Below are positions 42,181-53,733 of a stretch of 64,000 bases of DNA, piece by piece. Source of the DNA: Ischnura elegans (taxonomy: Eukaryota > Arthropoda > Insecta > Odonata > Coenagrionidae); contig NC_060248.1 of the NCBI RefSeq assembly GCF_921293095.1, positions 130,212,972 through 130,276,971 on the forward strand. The letters are read 5' to 3'. Every line of letters starts with the position of its first letter. Within the stretch, counting starts at the first letter, position 1. A program made the translations under genes and the position numbers. The notes under the pieces were generated by a model that had not been told where the DNA came from, searched no databases, and worked only from the letters and a program-made list of their open reading frames with translations.

Positions 42181-43939
42181 CCAAATCCGGAAATACAGGA
42201 TAATCTCCATGCGCTGGGTGTGGATGATGGCTTCCCAATGTTTACCACCTCCCTTCTCTTGCCTCCCATTTATGAGATGCTGATGTAACGAGTGCAATGC
42301 CATGTCTCGGCAGTAGCGAGAGGTTGAACGTAAGACTGACCCACCAGTGGGCCATGTGGCACCAAATGAAGTTCCCCTCTGACAGTGCCATGGTAGTCTG
42401 AAAAAGGAAAGGCTGATGTTCTGCTCCACTCCATACATGTTGTAATCTTGATGGTGTCACTGATTCATCAAGATATCACTGTTGTTAATTTTAAAAGCTA
42501 AGCTTCAAGTGGGGGTTTTCTTGAGTGTACTTCACAATTATATTGCCACCTGATTATAACCACAGGTTTTTGGGTTTGGAATGGATACTGATTTACCTCT
42601 TCATCTGATTTGTGACATTCGCCTTACTTATGTTACATGTTGTTTAAAAATGTGTAGGCTGTAATTCACTTGGGGTGGATTGCTTCCTTGATGGCTAGTA
42701 GAAAATTTACCATTGTTAATCAGCCTGGAAACTACTGTATATTTTTATAGAATTTTTGTGATACCAAGTGTCTTGAGCCATTCTCTACAATACCATCCAA
42801 AAGCTGGCATGAAATAAAAGTTGTTTTTGACTGAAAGTATGATTTATTTTAAATATCTGTTGTCCATTCTCTGATGATTGCTGGCTTTTGTGTTATGTGT
42901 GCTAATTGAAAATTGTAATTGTTCTGTAATGCACTGATTGTAGTGATGTTTAATGTACAATTCCTTTCATGGAGAGGATGGTTTTAATAACATATTTTTC
43001 ATAATGATGTTTCTTTTATTAACATACAAATACATATACACCTGTTAGTGTCATTTTGGTCATTCAAGTAATTGTCTTTGAAGTCTTTGTATCTTGTCTT
43101 TGAATCTGGAAATTCCTATTCCAACAACACTCAAGATCTGGTAATACAATAGACTCACATAATTATGAAGTTAACAGAACTAAACATTCAGAGGTTAATA
43201 AAGACAAAAAAATTCTTTTCCATTGCTTTCCAGAAAAAAATGCATTTGTCATGTAGCTGCATTCAAATACTAAATAGTTTTACACCACTGTAATGTTATA
43301 CTGCCATTTACTTAAATATGAATGTGGAAGTAAGAAAAATTTACGGCTCAGATATGAATGGCAATCATATGACATGCACATACATGCCATGAAATGCATT
43401 CCGTTATGCAATTAGGAAATCACATATTTTTGTTACATATCGATCTTCGTTACATTTTTTTTAGATAATGTCGGGACCAGCTCATAGATTTCAAATTTCA
43501 TAACATTGTTATTATAGTTATTTATTTACTTTATATTCCCTTCAGTTTGGACCACGACTACTTCACCATAACGAAAATTTTGTCATGAAGTTATTGTTAC
43601 TAATTAGTATCTTCTGTTTTGCCAAGACTGACTGTATGGAATTATATGTTGAAAATGGATACATATTTTAGCATTTAACTAAATCATACCTAGCTGAAAC
43701 TCTTCCTAATCATGATGTTTTTTCCCTCATTCAAGACCCCAATTATAAGAAGTTTTCCCTATGTTCCCAGTAATGCTCATTCTGAATGTCAAAAGCACTT
43801 TACATGTTCAATGGTGTCAGGCTCAACTCAACTCAACAGGTGGAAGAAAACGAAGTCGTTTTTTCATTTGCAGAAAAATAACGAGAATAAAAATTCCCTC
43901 CTATGCCTGAAGCCTTATTACACATTTATTTTGTAGCAG
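42181..43939. other. intergenic, nothing recognised
   Basis: AT-rich DNA downstream of the channel gene. An AATAAA at 42,813 could be a distal polyadenylation signal. Confidence 0.35.
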
Positions 43940-44334
43940 TTGAAACCGGAAGCGTTCATTCCGAAGAATCATCGCCAATGGGGTCCGGAACAGGTGTAGT
44001 GGAAAGGTAAATATTGCTGCAAAATAATTATATTAAATCTTATACCTACGATTTAGTTGATAATAGTTCAGAAATATTCAATGGAGCGCTAATTGCTAAT
44101 TATAATTAACGTGTACATTACATCACCGTCAGCAAATTCGTTTTCAATCAAACATTCGTTTTCTCAAAATTCGTTTTTTCCCCTTAGGCCATCATCACCT
44201 CAGCCTGGATGCAGCAATTGGCATGGTCGAGAAATGGACCCTAAGGAACAGGATGAATATCGACGAGCTGAGTATGAATCAGACATAGATGATTGCCCTC
44301 CCAGAGTTGAGGATCATTTGGAAAAAACGGATAG
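43940..44334 (+). pseudogene. two unassigned exon-like segments
   Basis: 43,940-44,006 (GTAGCAG| to GGAAAG|GTAAAT) and 44,188-44,334 (CCCCTTAG| to GGATAG|GTAATT) join in phase to give an acidic, hydrophilic stretch ending in EMDPKEQDEYRRAEYESDID and onwards. Both have good splice sites and a single shared open frame, so they look like real exons of something. The frame does not continue into the transposase-like exon at 44,696, where a stop follows at once. No family is recognised. They could be the remains of a captured or transposon-encoded gene. Confidence 0.4.
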
Positions 44335-44695
44335 GTAATTGTAATAGGACTTTGGTGGATTTGTTGTATCGGTTAGGTTGAATTACTTGGAACATAATTT
44401 TGAATACGCAAACTCACAGAATTTAAAAACACATTTTAATGTAATTCACCGCCTCCTATTTTGTACGTCCCTAGTTTAATGTATAATGTCACCAACAATC
44501 CTGTAGAGTCATACAACTCTTACGTACCTAATGTGCATAAAAAATTTGTTCATTAGAAGCTATATGCATTCATTTTCTTTCAATACTTTAGTTGAAAGTT
44601 AATTTTAAAACTTGAATATTTAATATATTTTTATCATGAAATCACTCACGATCAAACAACATCACTCCCAAGTAATGAAATCCTCTTTATTACAG

Positions 44696-45021
44696 GTGAT
44701 GGTGATAGTAGCATCATGCAAAGGCTGTCTAGGGAAATGCCATATGGGCAGCAGTTACCAGTGCAAAAAGTAGAATGCGTCAACCACCTACTTAGAAATT
44801 ACAGCAGTAGACTGCAAGATATTGCACGACGTCCAAGAAATTCAAAAGGGGCAGTGCCCGTTGGGTACAGGAGAACAATAAACAATAACTTGCAAAGATT
44901 GAGGGTAGCTGTGAGTGGGGAAATCTCCTTCAGAGCGAAAATGGCCGGGTCGGAAAGGGTCAAACTCCTAAATTCAAAAAAACTCCTAATTCCACCTCTG
45001 AATACCCTTCACAAATTGTGA
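44696..45021 (+). pseudogene. Mutator-like transposase-domain fragment (partial exon)
   Basis: After TTTATTACAG the frame reads DGDSSIMQRLSREMPYGQQL, then VECVNHLLRNY and RRTINNNLQRLRVAV, to a TGA at 45,019. The DGDSS, VECxNHLLRN and RFRxAV order is that of the Mutator-like transposase domain common in uncharacterised arthropod proteins. Only this part is present, with no upstream catalytic region in a joinable frame. It is probably a relic of a domesticated or dead element. Confidence 0.6.
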
Positions 45022-46651
45022 ACAGAGTCGAAATTTTTCTGTGCTGCTGCGCGACATTAATTTTCTCCGGGCATTTTCATACGAGTAAGGTAAAAAAATG
45101 AGGATATCATGACTCCTCAGCTTCAGTGCCGATTACAGCGCTACAGACTTCAAAGTTAAGAAAAAAATAATTTTGCATGATCCCAGGGGAGTTGAGATTT
45201 AATAACTGCGTATGAATTTTTATAAATGTAATCATAAACACGTATATGTATCATATGAAATAGACCACTTGTAAAAAATTTCGAATTTTAAGACATATAC
45301 TTTCACCTTTCACACTTGGAGTTGAAGCTTTCGAAATAGAGATAATTTAGGATTCATCCCAGCTGTACTAAAAATTATGCTGTCGTTGCCATCATAGGAA
45401 AAAATTATAATTGAAGTGCGCAATAAACCGGAGTATTGAAGTAATATAAACGTGGATTTTGTGAAGGATTGCAACAACAAACGGTAGAGAGAAAAATGAA
45501 ACTGCAATTAACGAAAGTGATACACGATTTCTCGCGTTCTCGTTTCGATCAATTATATTGTGCAATATTGGTTACCGGCGTGGAATAAGTCAAGAAGTCA
45601 TACGATCTATTTTATTTTTATATTATAAATTATAAACTGCAATCTTATTTACGATGCATTCATTGAGGTACAGGATGAATAGAAATGGGACACCGTGAAG
45701 AAAGCGAGCGGAATTCAATGCGGGAACTATCCAGAGAAAAACAGACCGACCGAAGGGCTGATCAACTAAAGTAACACAAAAAGAGTTTTTTGGGCCTCGA
45801 GAGTTTTTTTGCAACACAAACAACTCCTTGAGGTCTGCCTAGGTTATCCGAGATCCCGACCGCCAGCGGACCGAAATCTGACACCGCAGAAGGAGAGCTC
45901 AGTCCCTCTCCCCAACCATGAATTTTTCTTCGCTCTCGAGTACCCCTTCCACCCAGTCAACTTCCCCTCCAATTCAAACTGCAGCGGTCGCTTTCGGAAC
46001 TAAATGCCAACGACCGTTGTCGTGGAGTTATCCCAAAGTATCCTATCACCTTAATATTCAATATTTATAGAGGAAAATTTACAGTGAATAACAAGGAGCA
46101 AGAGTGTGAATTATATCTATATCAGTCAACAATTTTCTCACATATATTCTTTGTCATCAAAGGGGCACAAAATTTTGTCTTATACAAAATAATTTAGAAT
46201 TTTTTTTGCATATATTGCCTAGCAAAAAATGTTTAACAAGTTTTGAGGCATACATGAATGAAGAAGTATTTTTTTCTAGGGTATGCCTTGATTTATATTT
46301 ATTATTTAAGAATTGTAAGGTATATGGAGGAGGGTTGAGGGAATCTGAGGTCATTTGGGCTGTAGGGAAAGGAGTGCAAAAGAAAGATGAAGAGAAACCC
46401 TAGATTAATATTAGTCTGCGTGTTTCCCACACGAAATCTTGCTCCGAAAAGCAAATCCACGAGGAACATGAGTGTGAGTTTGCATTTCTAAAATCTCCAT
46501 TGTTAATTGCCTCTTTAATTAGTGTGAGCGCACGAAAAGTTCATTAAATAATTACTAAGACACCGTGCGTTTCAAATTTCACCAAGTTCCACAATAAATT
46601 TTTCTATGCCACATGGACACTGGAATCTCTCGCTAAGTCCTCCGTACGCGT
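45022..46651. other. intergenic, nothing recognised
   Basis: About 1.6 kb without an identified gene or repeat. Confidence 0.35.
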
Positions 46652-47358
46652 AATAGGGTGGTTTCCTTTATTTTTTTATGGCCTAAATCGAAAGATTATT
46701 ACTCCTAGAGTACGCATTTCACGCTTTTAGATTTTTAAATGACGATATACATTTTTCGCGATTAAATGAAAAGTGAAAATTTTCAAGCGCGCGAAAACGC
46801 GACGGCTAAGTATGAATGCTGGGAAAACTCCGTGTGACGTCATTCTGGTTCCCGCTGTCGCCGTGTGAGGTGGCCTTGGGGCGAGGATATTGTGCGCCGC
46901 TGTGATGCTGGCTGCTAGCAGGTAGCAGAGTACCTTGCTAGCCGGTAGCACTTGGCTTAAATGAGGATTATTAATACGAATTAATGCCCTGCCCAAATGA
47001 CCTCAGTTTTCTCAATTAAATCAAACGAAGGAAACTTTCCGACCTAAGGCAATTTCAATAGGTGATTATTAAGACATGTTTCCCTGAGCTCTGTGCCTCA
47101 TGTATGCATTGGTAATCTCAGACGATGTAAAACTCGTATCTACTCGTACAGAAACTAGGTCCCTGTGACGTCACGTGGAGTGGTATCGCATGGGCGCCAA
47201 TCTGGCCTTTTTCAAATGCGGTTAAAATTGACCGTTGCCATTCGTCTGAATTGGGATTTCTAAAACCAAATAATTTGTATATTATGAATACACTAATGTT
47301 GGGTAACGAATCGCAATCAATGCCTTTCGTTTTCTTTGATGAAGGAAACTACCATATT
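46652..47358 (-). mobile_element. MITE family A, copy 4 (inverted)
   Basis: Full-length copy in reverse orientation, AATAGGGTGGTTTCC at 46,652 and GGAAACTACCATATT at the right. It is about 40 bp longer than the consensus because of an extra stretch near 46,985-47,020. Confidence 0.85.
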
Positions 47359-49499
47359 GATTGATATTCTTCCATAATCCGGCCGTGAGACGGAGTGCGG
47401 AAGAGTTTGAGCGAAGGAGTGCCGTGCGTGGAGTGGATATAGACTCGTCACGTAGCACGATTAAACCGGCCGTGCACGCGGCGAGGGGTGATAGGCGCAC
47501 GCTGCGAAGCCGACGTGCTACACGCGTGAGTGAGGAGGATTGGCGTGCACTATCAGTGGAATGTACGCACTGAGCCGCACTATCGGTTGGAAACGTCGCG
47601 AGGTCTCCGCCCAGACCACCAGTGGCGACGTGATGCCAATACGCAATAATTCTTTCCTATTACAATCACGAGAAAAATCGACGCTATACATCATGCGTCC
47701 AAGCCTTTTCCCGACAATTTTTTCTTTAAAAATTCCTGTATGCCGATGCCCATCGCCCATGAACAGAGTTACCCCATTCTTACTCTGAGTTAGTTATTCT
47801 GAGCGGAGGTCGCACCAGGAGATAAGCTCTTCAAAGGTGGTCAATGACTGATAGTCAGTCGGAGTACGTGACGCCAGGTTCATGAGCCGCTTTATGACTT
47901 CACTTGCAAATGACACCGAGTCTAGCATTAGAAAAATTATCCAGTACATGTTTACGAAAATGAAAACTATTTAACAGGCACTTTATTATAGTAATTTTAA
48001 TTTAGCACAAGTTCGAAGTCCAGATTTGGTGTACTGTGTTAGTGATGGTCACTACTCGTGGACGTTCAAGTGGACAGTGACGGAAAATGTTCATTATTCC
48101 GTACGGGACTGAAAGTGACTGAAAATACTCGAGACGGAGAAATATCGTTGGCTGAATTGATATAGAAAAACTTGGGGGGCCACGTTAATGATTACATTAT
48201 TTACACTGACCAAAATCCTTGAAAATCATTCAACACCAAAATAAATAATCCACCGGTTTGTTCTCTGTTTATCTGTCATTGAGCCTAAATATGCTATTAC
48301 TTAAGTTTTTATGGCGTGAGAGAAAGTTTAAATTAACATCAGCCGTATTTTAATTCAAGACCTTACTTTTTCAAAACCTAATTCCACCCTACCTAATTCC
48401 ACTCACCTCCCCTACCTCTCATTACTAAGAACCGGGAATTAATTTTTGGAGCTTTTTTTAGCGCAACAACCCAAATTTGGACCAGCGAGGAGGCTGGAGC
48501 TCATTTCGAAAATAGAATATGAAATCCACACATTCAGGGTACGGCAGCTACGTAACCCTGAGGGATTTCAGGGGCTTCAGCCCCTCCGACATTTTTTCCC
48601 TTTTAGCGACTGCCCTCCATATATCCCTTTCTTAGGAGACAACTGGCCCAGGATCATTTATCTTCTCATTTTCTCTAAACTATTAAAAGTTGTGGGCTGA
48701 TATCAGGGTCCTAGATCGGAAATTGACTTAAAAATTAGATACTAGCACCTGCGCCCTGAAATTTATTTTTTTCGATCACAAGCATTTTTTACTTCCTTAA
48801 ATTTTTTTTCGGATTTCGAAATAAACACCTACGAAGAACCAGACAATAACCACAGCCGTTTCGGTAAAAAACCAACAAACCTTATCAAAAGTGATTAAAA
48901 CACCGGAGAACGTTTGAGTCACTTGAAGTGAAATTTTTTTGTGAGGTCATACATCGCTTTTTAAAGTAAGTTACGTGATGCTTTCACTCTGAGTTTGGAA
49001 GATAAGAAATGTACAATGAAACAATGGAGGTAATTAAAAGAAAAAAATGGCATGAAATAGTTCGAATTTGACTAATTCTAACTCGTGAACTATCTGGTGA
49101 TAAGAGAATTATACGAAAGACGAATGTATAGGTGCATCGTACACGAAAAGTAGTTGTGAAACAAGTAGTTGTGAATTAAGACATTGTTAGGGAATATGAA
49201 GGAGAAAAATGGAGCGGGGTCCTGCAGTTTATGCCGTACGTCGTGCGCGCGTGTTCTTGAAGGTTGCAGACCTCTCGACAAATCGAGTTCACCCTCGTCA
49301 CGCATTAGGTACACACACGCTGAATTCGTGGTTATCAGTGGCATAAAGTTCGTTCTAGGAATATGGGTGGGGATGGGATGACCCCCCCCCCTCACGCAAA
49401 CCCCCTCGGGAACATTTTTGAAAAATTAATACCCTGGAAATATGTTTACATCATTTTGGCGCTAACAATTTAACTTTCCATAGAAAAAAAAGCCATTAC
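47359..49499. other. CpG-rich block and unclassified DNA
   Basis: 47,370-47,780 is strongly enriched in CpG (for example CCGGCCGTGCACGCGGCGAG), unlike both sides. It has overlapping open frames on both strands but no recognised product. It could be a promoter, a young transposon or an LTR piece. The rest is plain. Confidence 0.35.
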
Positions 49500-50168
49500 A
49501 ATAGGGTAGTTTCCTTCATCAAAGAAAACGAAAGGCATTGATTGCGATTCGTTACCCATCATTAGTGTATTCGTAATACACAAATTATTTGGTTTTTGAA
49601 ATACCGGTTTAGACGAATGGCAAGGGTCAAATTTTATCCTCATTTGAAAAAGGCCAGATTGGCGCCCATGCGATTCCACTCCACGTGACGTCACAGGGAC
49701 CTAGTTTCTACACGAGAGGATAGGAGTTATACATCGTCTGAGGTTACCAATGCATGCATGAGGCACAGAGCTCAGGGAAACATGTCTTAATAATCACCTT
49801 TTAAAACTGGCTAAGGTCGGAAAGTTTTCTTCGTTTGATAAGGTATTAATAAACCTTTTTTAAGCCAAGCGCTACCAGCCAGCAAGGTACTCAGCTACCC
49901 GCTAGCATCCTGCGTCCTATCAGCGCTCAGAGCCTCGATCAAGGTCACCTCACAAGGCGGGAGGGGGAACCAGAAATGCGTCGCACGGACTTTTTCCCAT
50001 CATTCCTACTTACGCGTCGCGTTTTCGCGCGCTTGAAATTTTTCACTTTTCATTTAATCGCGAAAAATAGATATCGTCATTTAAAATTCTAAAAGCGTGA
50101 AATACGTACTCCAGGAGTAATAATCTTTCGATTTAGGCAATAAAAAAATAATAGGAAACCACCCTATT
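49500..50168 (+). mobile_element. MITE family A, copy 5
   Basis: Full-length copy of 669 bp, from AATAGGGTAGTTTCCTTC to GAAACCACCCTATT. It directly abuts the truncated LINE at 50,169. Confidence 0.85.
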
Positions 50169-50960
50169 TCAATACAAATTAAATGGAATTACTCTGCCAC
50201 AACTATCCCATGTAAAAGACTTAGGAGTAATATTTGATTTCAAGCTCAACTTTACACAACATCTCAATTATATACAGGCAAAATCGTTTAGAGCTCTTGG
50301 CCTTATTTCAAGATTTGGAAAAAACTTTAATAGTATTGAAATTTATAGTGCTTTACACATCTTTAGTTAGATCTAACTGTGATTACTGTTCTGTCGTATG
50401 GTCTCCTTACTATGTATCTCACATTAATACTATTGAGTCTATCCAAAGGAAGTTTGTTCGTATGGTTTCGATAAAGTTAAGACTATTTGATAAGGACTAT
50501 AGCTATTCTGCTATCTTGCCTTTATTTAATCTTCCTTCCATGTTTAAGCGGAGACAGTGCTCTTATATTATTTTCTTGTATAAGCTATTAAATAACCTCG
50601 TTGATTCCCCTGTCCTACTAAGAGAAATATTCTTGAAAGTTCCTTCTTATTCCACTAGAGGTGACAACCTTTTTGACAATAGCCATCACTCACGCAACTA
50701 TACCCATTTTTCCCTATTGCAGCAAATAATGCGTGACGGCAATTTATGTCTCAAAGTGGACCTATTTTTTGATTCCTTACCTTCTGTAATGAGGTACCTG
50801 AAAGGATTACCAGATAAGATGTTTACTTAATACTTAATTACCTATTTAATATGTATATTATTGTCATTGTTGTGAAATCTTATAGCATTTTATAACGAAT
50901 TTTAAGCTTTGTAATTGGGCTTCAGCCCGTTAATTAATAAATTATGAAAAATTATGAAAA
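50169..50960 (+). mobile_element. non-LTR retrotransposon 3' end (reverse transcriptase thumb region)
   Basis: The reading frame starts SHVKDLGVIFDFKLNFTQHL, then FRALGLISRF. After a frameshift near 50,340 it continues VLYTSLVRSNCDYCSVVWSP, then IESIQRKFVRMV, to TAA at 50,828. LGVxFD, LYxxLVRSxxDYxSVVW and IQRKFxR are the C-terminal signature of Jockey-like elements. The tail ends in tandem AATTATGAAA units (about 50,938-50,960). 5'-truncated and frameshifted. Confidence 0.88.
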
Positions 50961-52100
50961 TTAAGCAGATGCGATTATTACCTGTCAAAACTAGACAAAA
51001 GTTTTAAATATTTTTTTTATTTCTTTGAGGCTTTAGGGGGTATCTATCCCCTCACAGATACGCCACTGGTGGTTATGATACTGCTTCAGGCTTCAACCGA
51101 CCCTCAATCAACCGATCCGGTTTTCAAGTGCTTCATCCGAGGTTTTCGTGCAGAGAATTTTAAATTGCTGACGAGTATAAAGTGCCCTTTAATTGAGCAT
51201 ATCGGTTTGTATCCGTACATTTCGTACTTGCATTATATTCTTAGAAATAATTCGATAGGAAGATATTGGATTTTGCCTTTCAGAACTCTTCATGTTTTAT
51301 TCTGTATGTTAATGGTGACAATAATATTAGCAATAATTTGGTCTACTTGGAAGACTTCTATATATTTTCCATAGTCATTAAACGAATTTTTGTATATTTT
51401 TACCGCAATTTCAAAGCTACTCTTGATCAGTTACGGCAGAAGTTCTGAAAATGGCCTTTGGGGATGTATATCATGGAAATTAACCCTCTGCGAACTGGCA
51501 TTATTTTTTACCCAAAAATTGAAATAAATAACCATTGAAGATTAAGTTAAGGTTATGAATTTTAAGGCCAAATCAAGATAGAAATTTTAAAAAATCTACC
51601 ACTTACAAACTCAGCATTGATGAAAGTTTCTCCTCGTACCCTTAAGTTCTATAAACGTAATATTCGCACAGGTTACTGCAAGCCGTCTAGAAGGAGGGGG
51701 GAGTCCAAATCCCTAAGACCCCAGCCCGCACCCCATTCGTAGATTGTAAGAGAAGTTATCGTGCACGGACAATGCACATACGTCGATTTATGATTTAAGT
51801 GGTATACTTAACCAATCGGGTTAAAATCAAATTTCATCGCAAGTAAAGAAATACATTCCGTCTTTCGATCAGCGATCGACAGCCACCTACGGTAGGAAGG
51901 AACTTCTCAATTTTTCTCCGTAACTCGTCCTTAATTAATTTCAGAGAGATGGAATCCTATCGCATGCTTCCGGCACTTTCGACTACCTCCTGCCGATCAA
52001 CGCGTGACTCTCGTGAAATGTAAAGATAAGTCGATTAGCCATAACGGGGCTACGACGGCGAAATCATGGAGACCCAAGTGAAAAACAATACAATGGATGC
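50961..52100. other. intergenic, nothing recognised
   Basis: No gene or classified repeat. CpG rises toward 51,850, leading into the promoter candidate of the phospholipase gene. Confidence 0.35.
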
Positions 52101-52119
52101 ATGCAAAACTTCGTGCTCG

Positions 52120-52127
52120 TATAAATA
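52120..52127 (+). promoter_or_regulatory. TATA box candidate for the phospholipase A2 gene
   Basis: TATAAATA in the context CTCGTATAAATAGC, inside a CpG-rich stretch (51,990-52,570), is about 1.4 kb upstream of the first coding exon. A start site would fall near 52,150. Donor-like sites ACGA|GTAAGT (52,361) and CAAG|GTAACT (about 52,568) could end a 5' untranslated exon. Confidence 0.5.
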
Positions 52128-52708
52128 GCTTCGCTTCTATCGGCGAATGGGACCACTTTTGTCCGCGAGCCGTCTCCCCTACTTGCATTTCCGGGGCGCA
52201 CCCGCTTACGCAGACAGAAAAAGGGTCGAGGAGTCGGAGAGGAATAGAACGCCCCTTTACTGGCGTGCGCAGACATTCGACAGCTCTTTTTTTTTTGCAG
52301 AGATCGCTGGGGACATTTTTGAGTACTTTTACGCGATTTCTCCCTTTATTTCGCACGAGTAAGTAAGCGTTCATGTCTGGATCAAAGATGGATGGAAGGC
52401 TGGAAGGCTGACGCCTCGGCGAGTGGCAGCAAATCCACGGAAGACAACATTGATCAAATCCTTCTCACCGAGTGCGTTTGCGAGCAGCAGCAGAAGAAGA
52501 AGAAAGTGGCATTGCTTCAAATCCTTCAGTGCTCACGAACGACAGGCTCCACCGTAATCACATCAAGGTAACTCGATGCCATTTTTTAGTCGTGAATGAA
52601 CTGCAGTAGGACCTATTGTGACTTGTTTAAAAGCAGATTAACTGCTGCTCCAATGCGCAGTGGTCACAAACACAAAATTTCAAAATTATTAATGGGCGTT
52701 TTAAGGAG

Positions 52709-52975
52709 TGGGGCAGTGAGGGGGGAGATTTTGGGGGGGTAATTTCCCCCCCCCCCTCAGGGCTCAGAGAAATTTTTAAGTTTAATCCATTTTACTTAAT
52801 TGGATTGATATTACTAATAGAATAGGGTAAGGATTAATAAAGTATCCCTTAGAAAGCCGTAAAACTCAACATTTTGAACCATTCATCTTAAAATTCCGCA
52901 ATTTATTAATCTCGCACCTACCACTTATCCTGGTGGGTATTCCAAACCCCCACACACCCCGGTACTAGTTCTGAA
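52709..52975. mobile_element. hAT-like MITE family E, truncated copy
   Basis: It shares the GGGGGGAG...CTCAGAGAAATTTTTAA...TAATCTCGCACCTACCA order with 58,475-58,772, but its right end is lost near GTACTAGTTCTGAATCG. Confidence 0.65.
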
Positions 52976-53561
52976 TCGCTCGTACCGAGACTTATCGGTA
53001 GGACCAGCTTACCGACACCGACAATCGTCGGTACGGTGTACAGAATACCGCCGCAGGAAAGCTCAACCTTTTCAAACGTATTAACCGAATACTTTTTCCT
53101 GTATTTTGTTCGGATGGTACCAGGACCGAGAAAAATTGCCGTACTAAGGGGGCACATACTAACCAAGTTCCACTGTAATTCCAATGTCCATAAAATTACT
53201 GGACAGAAACTGAAATGTGGTCGCGATGATGTTATTCCTCAGGTATTGGCTCTGGATACTCCCATCCATAGCTTACAAGTCCACTCTGTAGTTTACCTCG
53301 CATCCCCTCAATAATATTGAGAAATTCATCGAATTTCACCACCTTAGTGTCTTGGTTCTCAAATTTAATGCCCATTCTATATGCCAAGCAAATGTTCTCC
53401 TACCTTTATTACTGATTTAATCCATTATAATGTTTGACTTAATTTTGAATTTGCCATGTACATAAACTTTGAACCATCCCATAGCATTCCACTTGAATTT
53501 TGTTTGCACTGAATCCATTTGCAAGGCAAGAGGAGGAGGAGCTACGAGGAACGCCAGTCCA

Positions 53562-53733
53562 ATGAATGTGTTGGTGGGTCTACTGATTGTGGCCCAACTG
53601 GGGCAGGTGTACTCAATGGAGGAAACACTGATAGTTCAGGCGGACCAGCAGATGATCCTCAGGGTCATGGACTCATATCCCGAAGAGAATGAAGATTCAG
53701 TCAATTCACAGTCACGGCAGATTATATTTCCAG
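53562..53733 (+). CDS. phospholipase A2 coding exon 1 (signal peptide, propeptide)
   Basis: The exon probably begins at 53,526 after TTTGCAAG; translation starts at ATG 53,562. It ends TTTCCAG|GTAAGA in phase 1. The encoded IIFPG end matches the IIYPGT maturation boundary of this family. Confidence 0.85.

Noticed and set aside
48446-48700. 84-codon plus-strand frame as a gene
   Set aside because: No start or splice context and a phrase (GGCTTCAGCCCCTCCGAC) that looks like transposon end debris.
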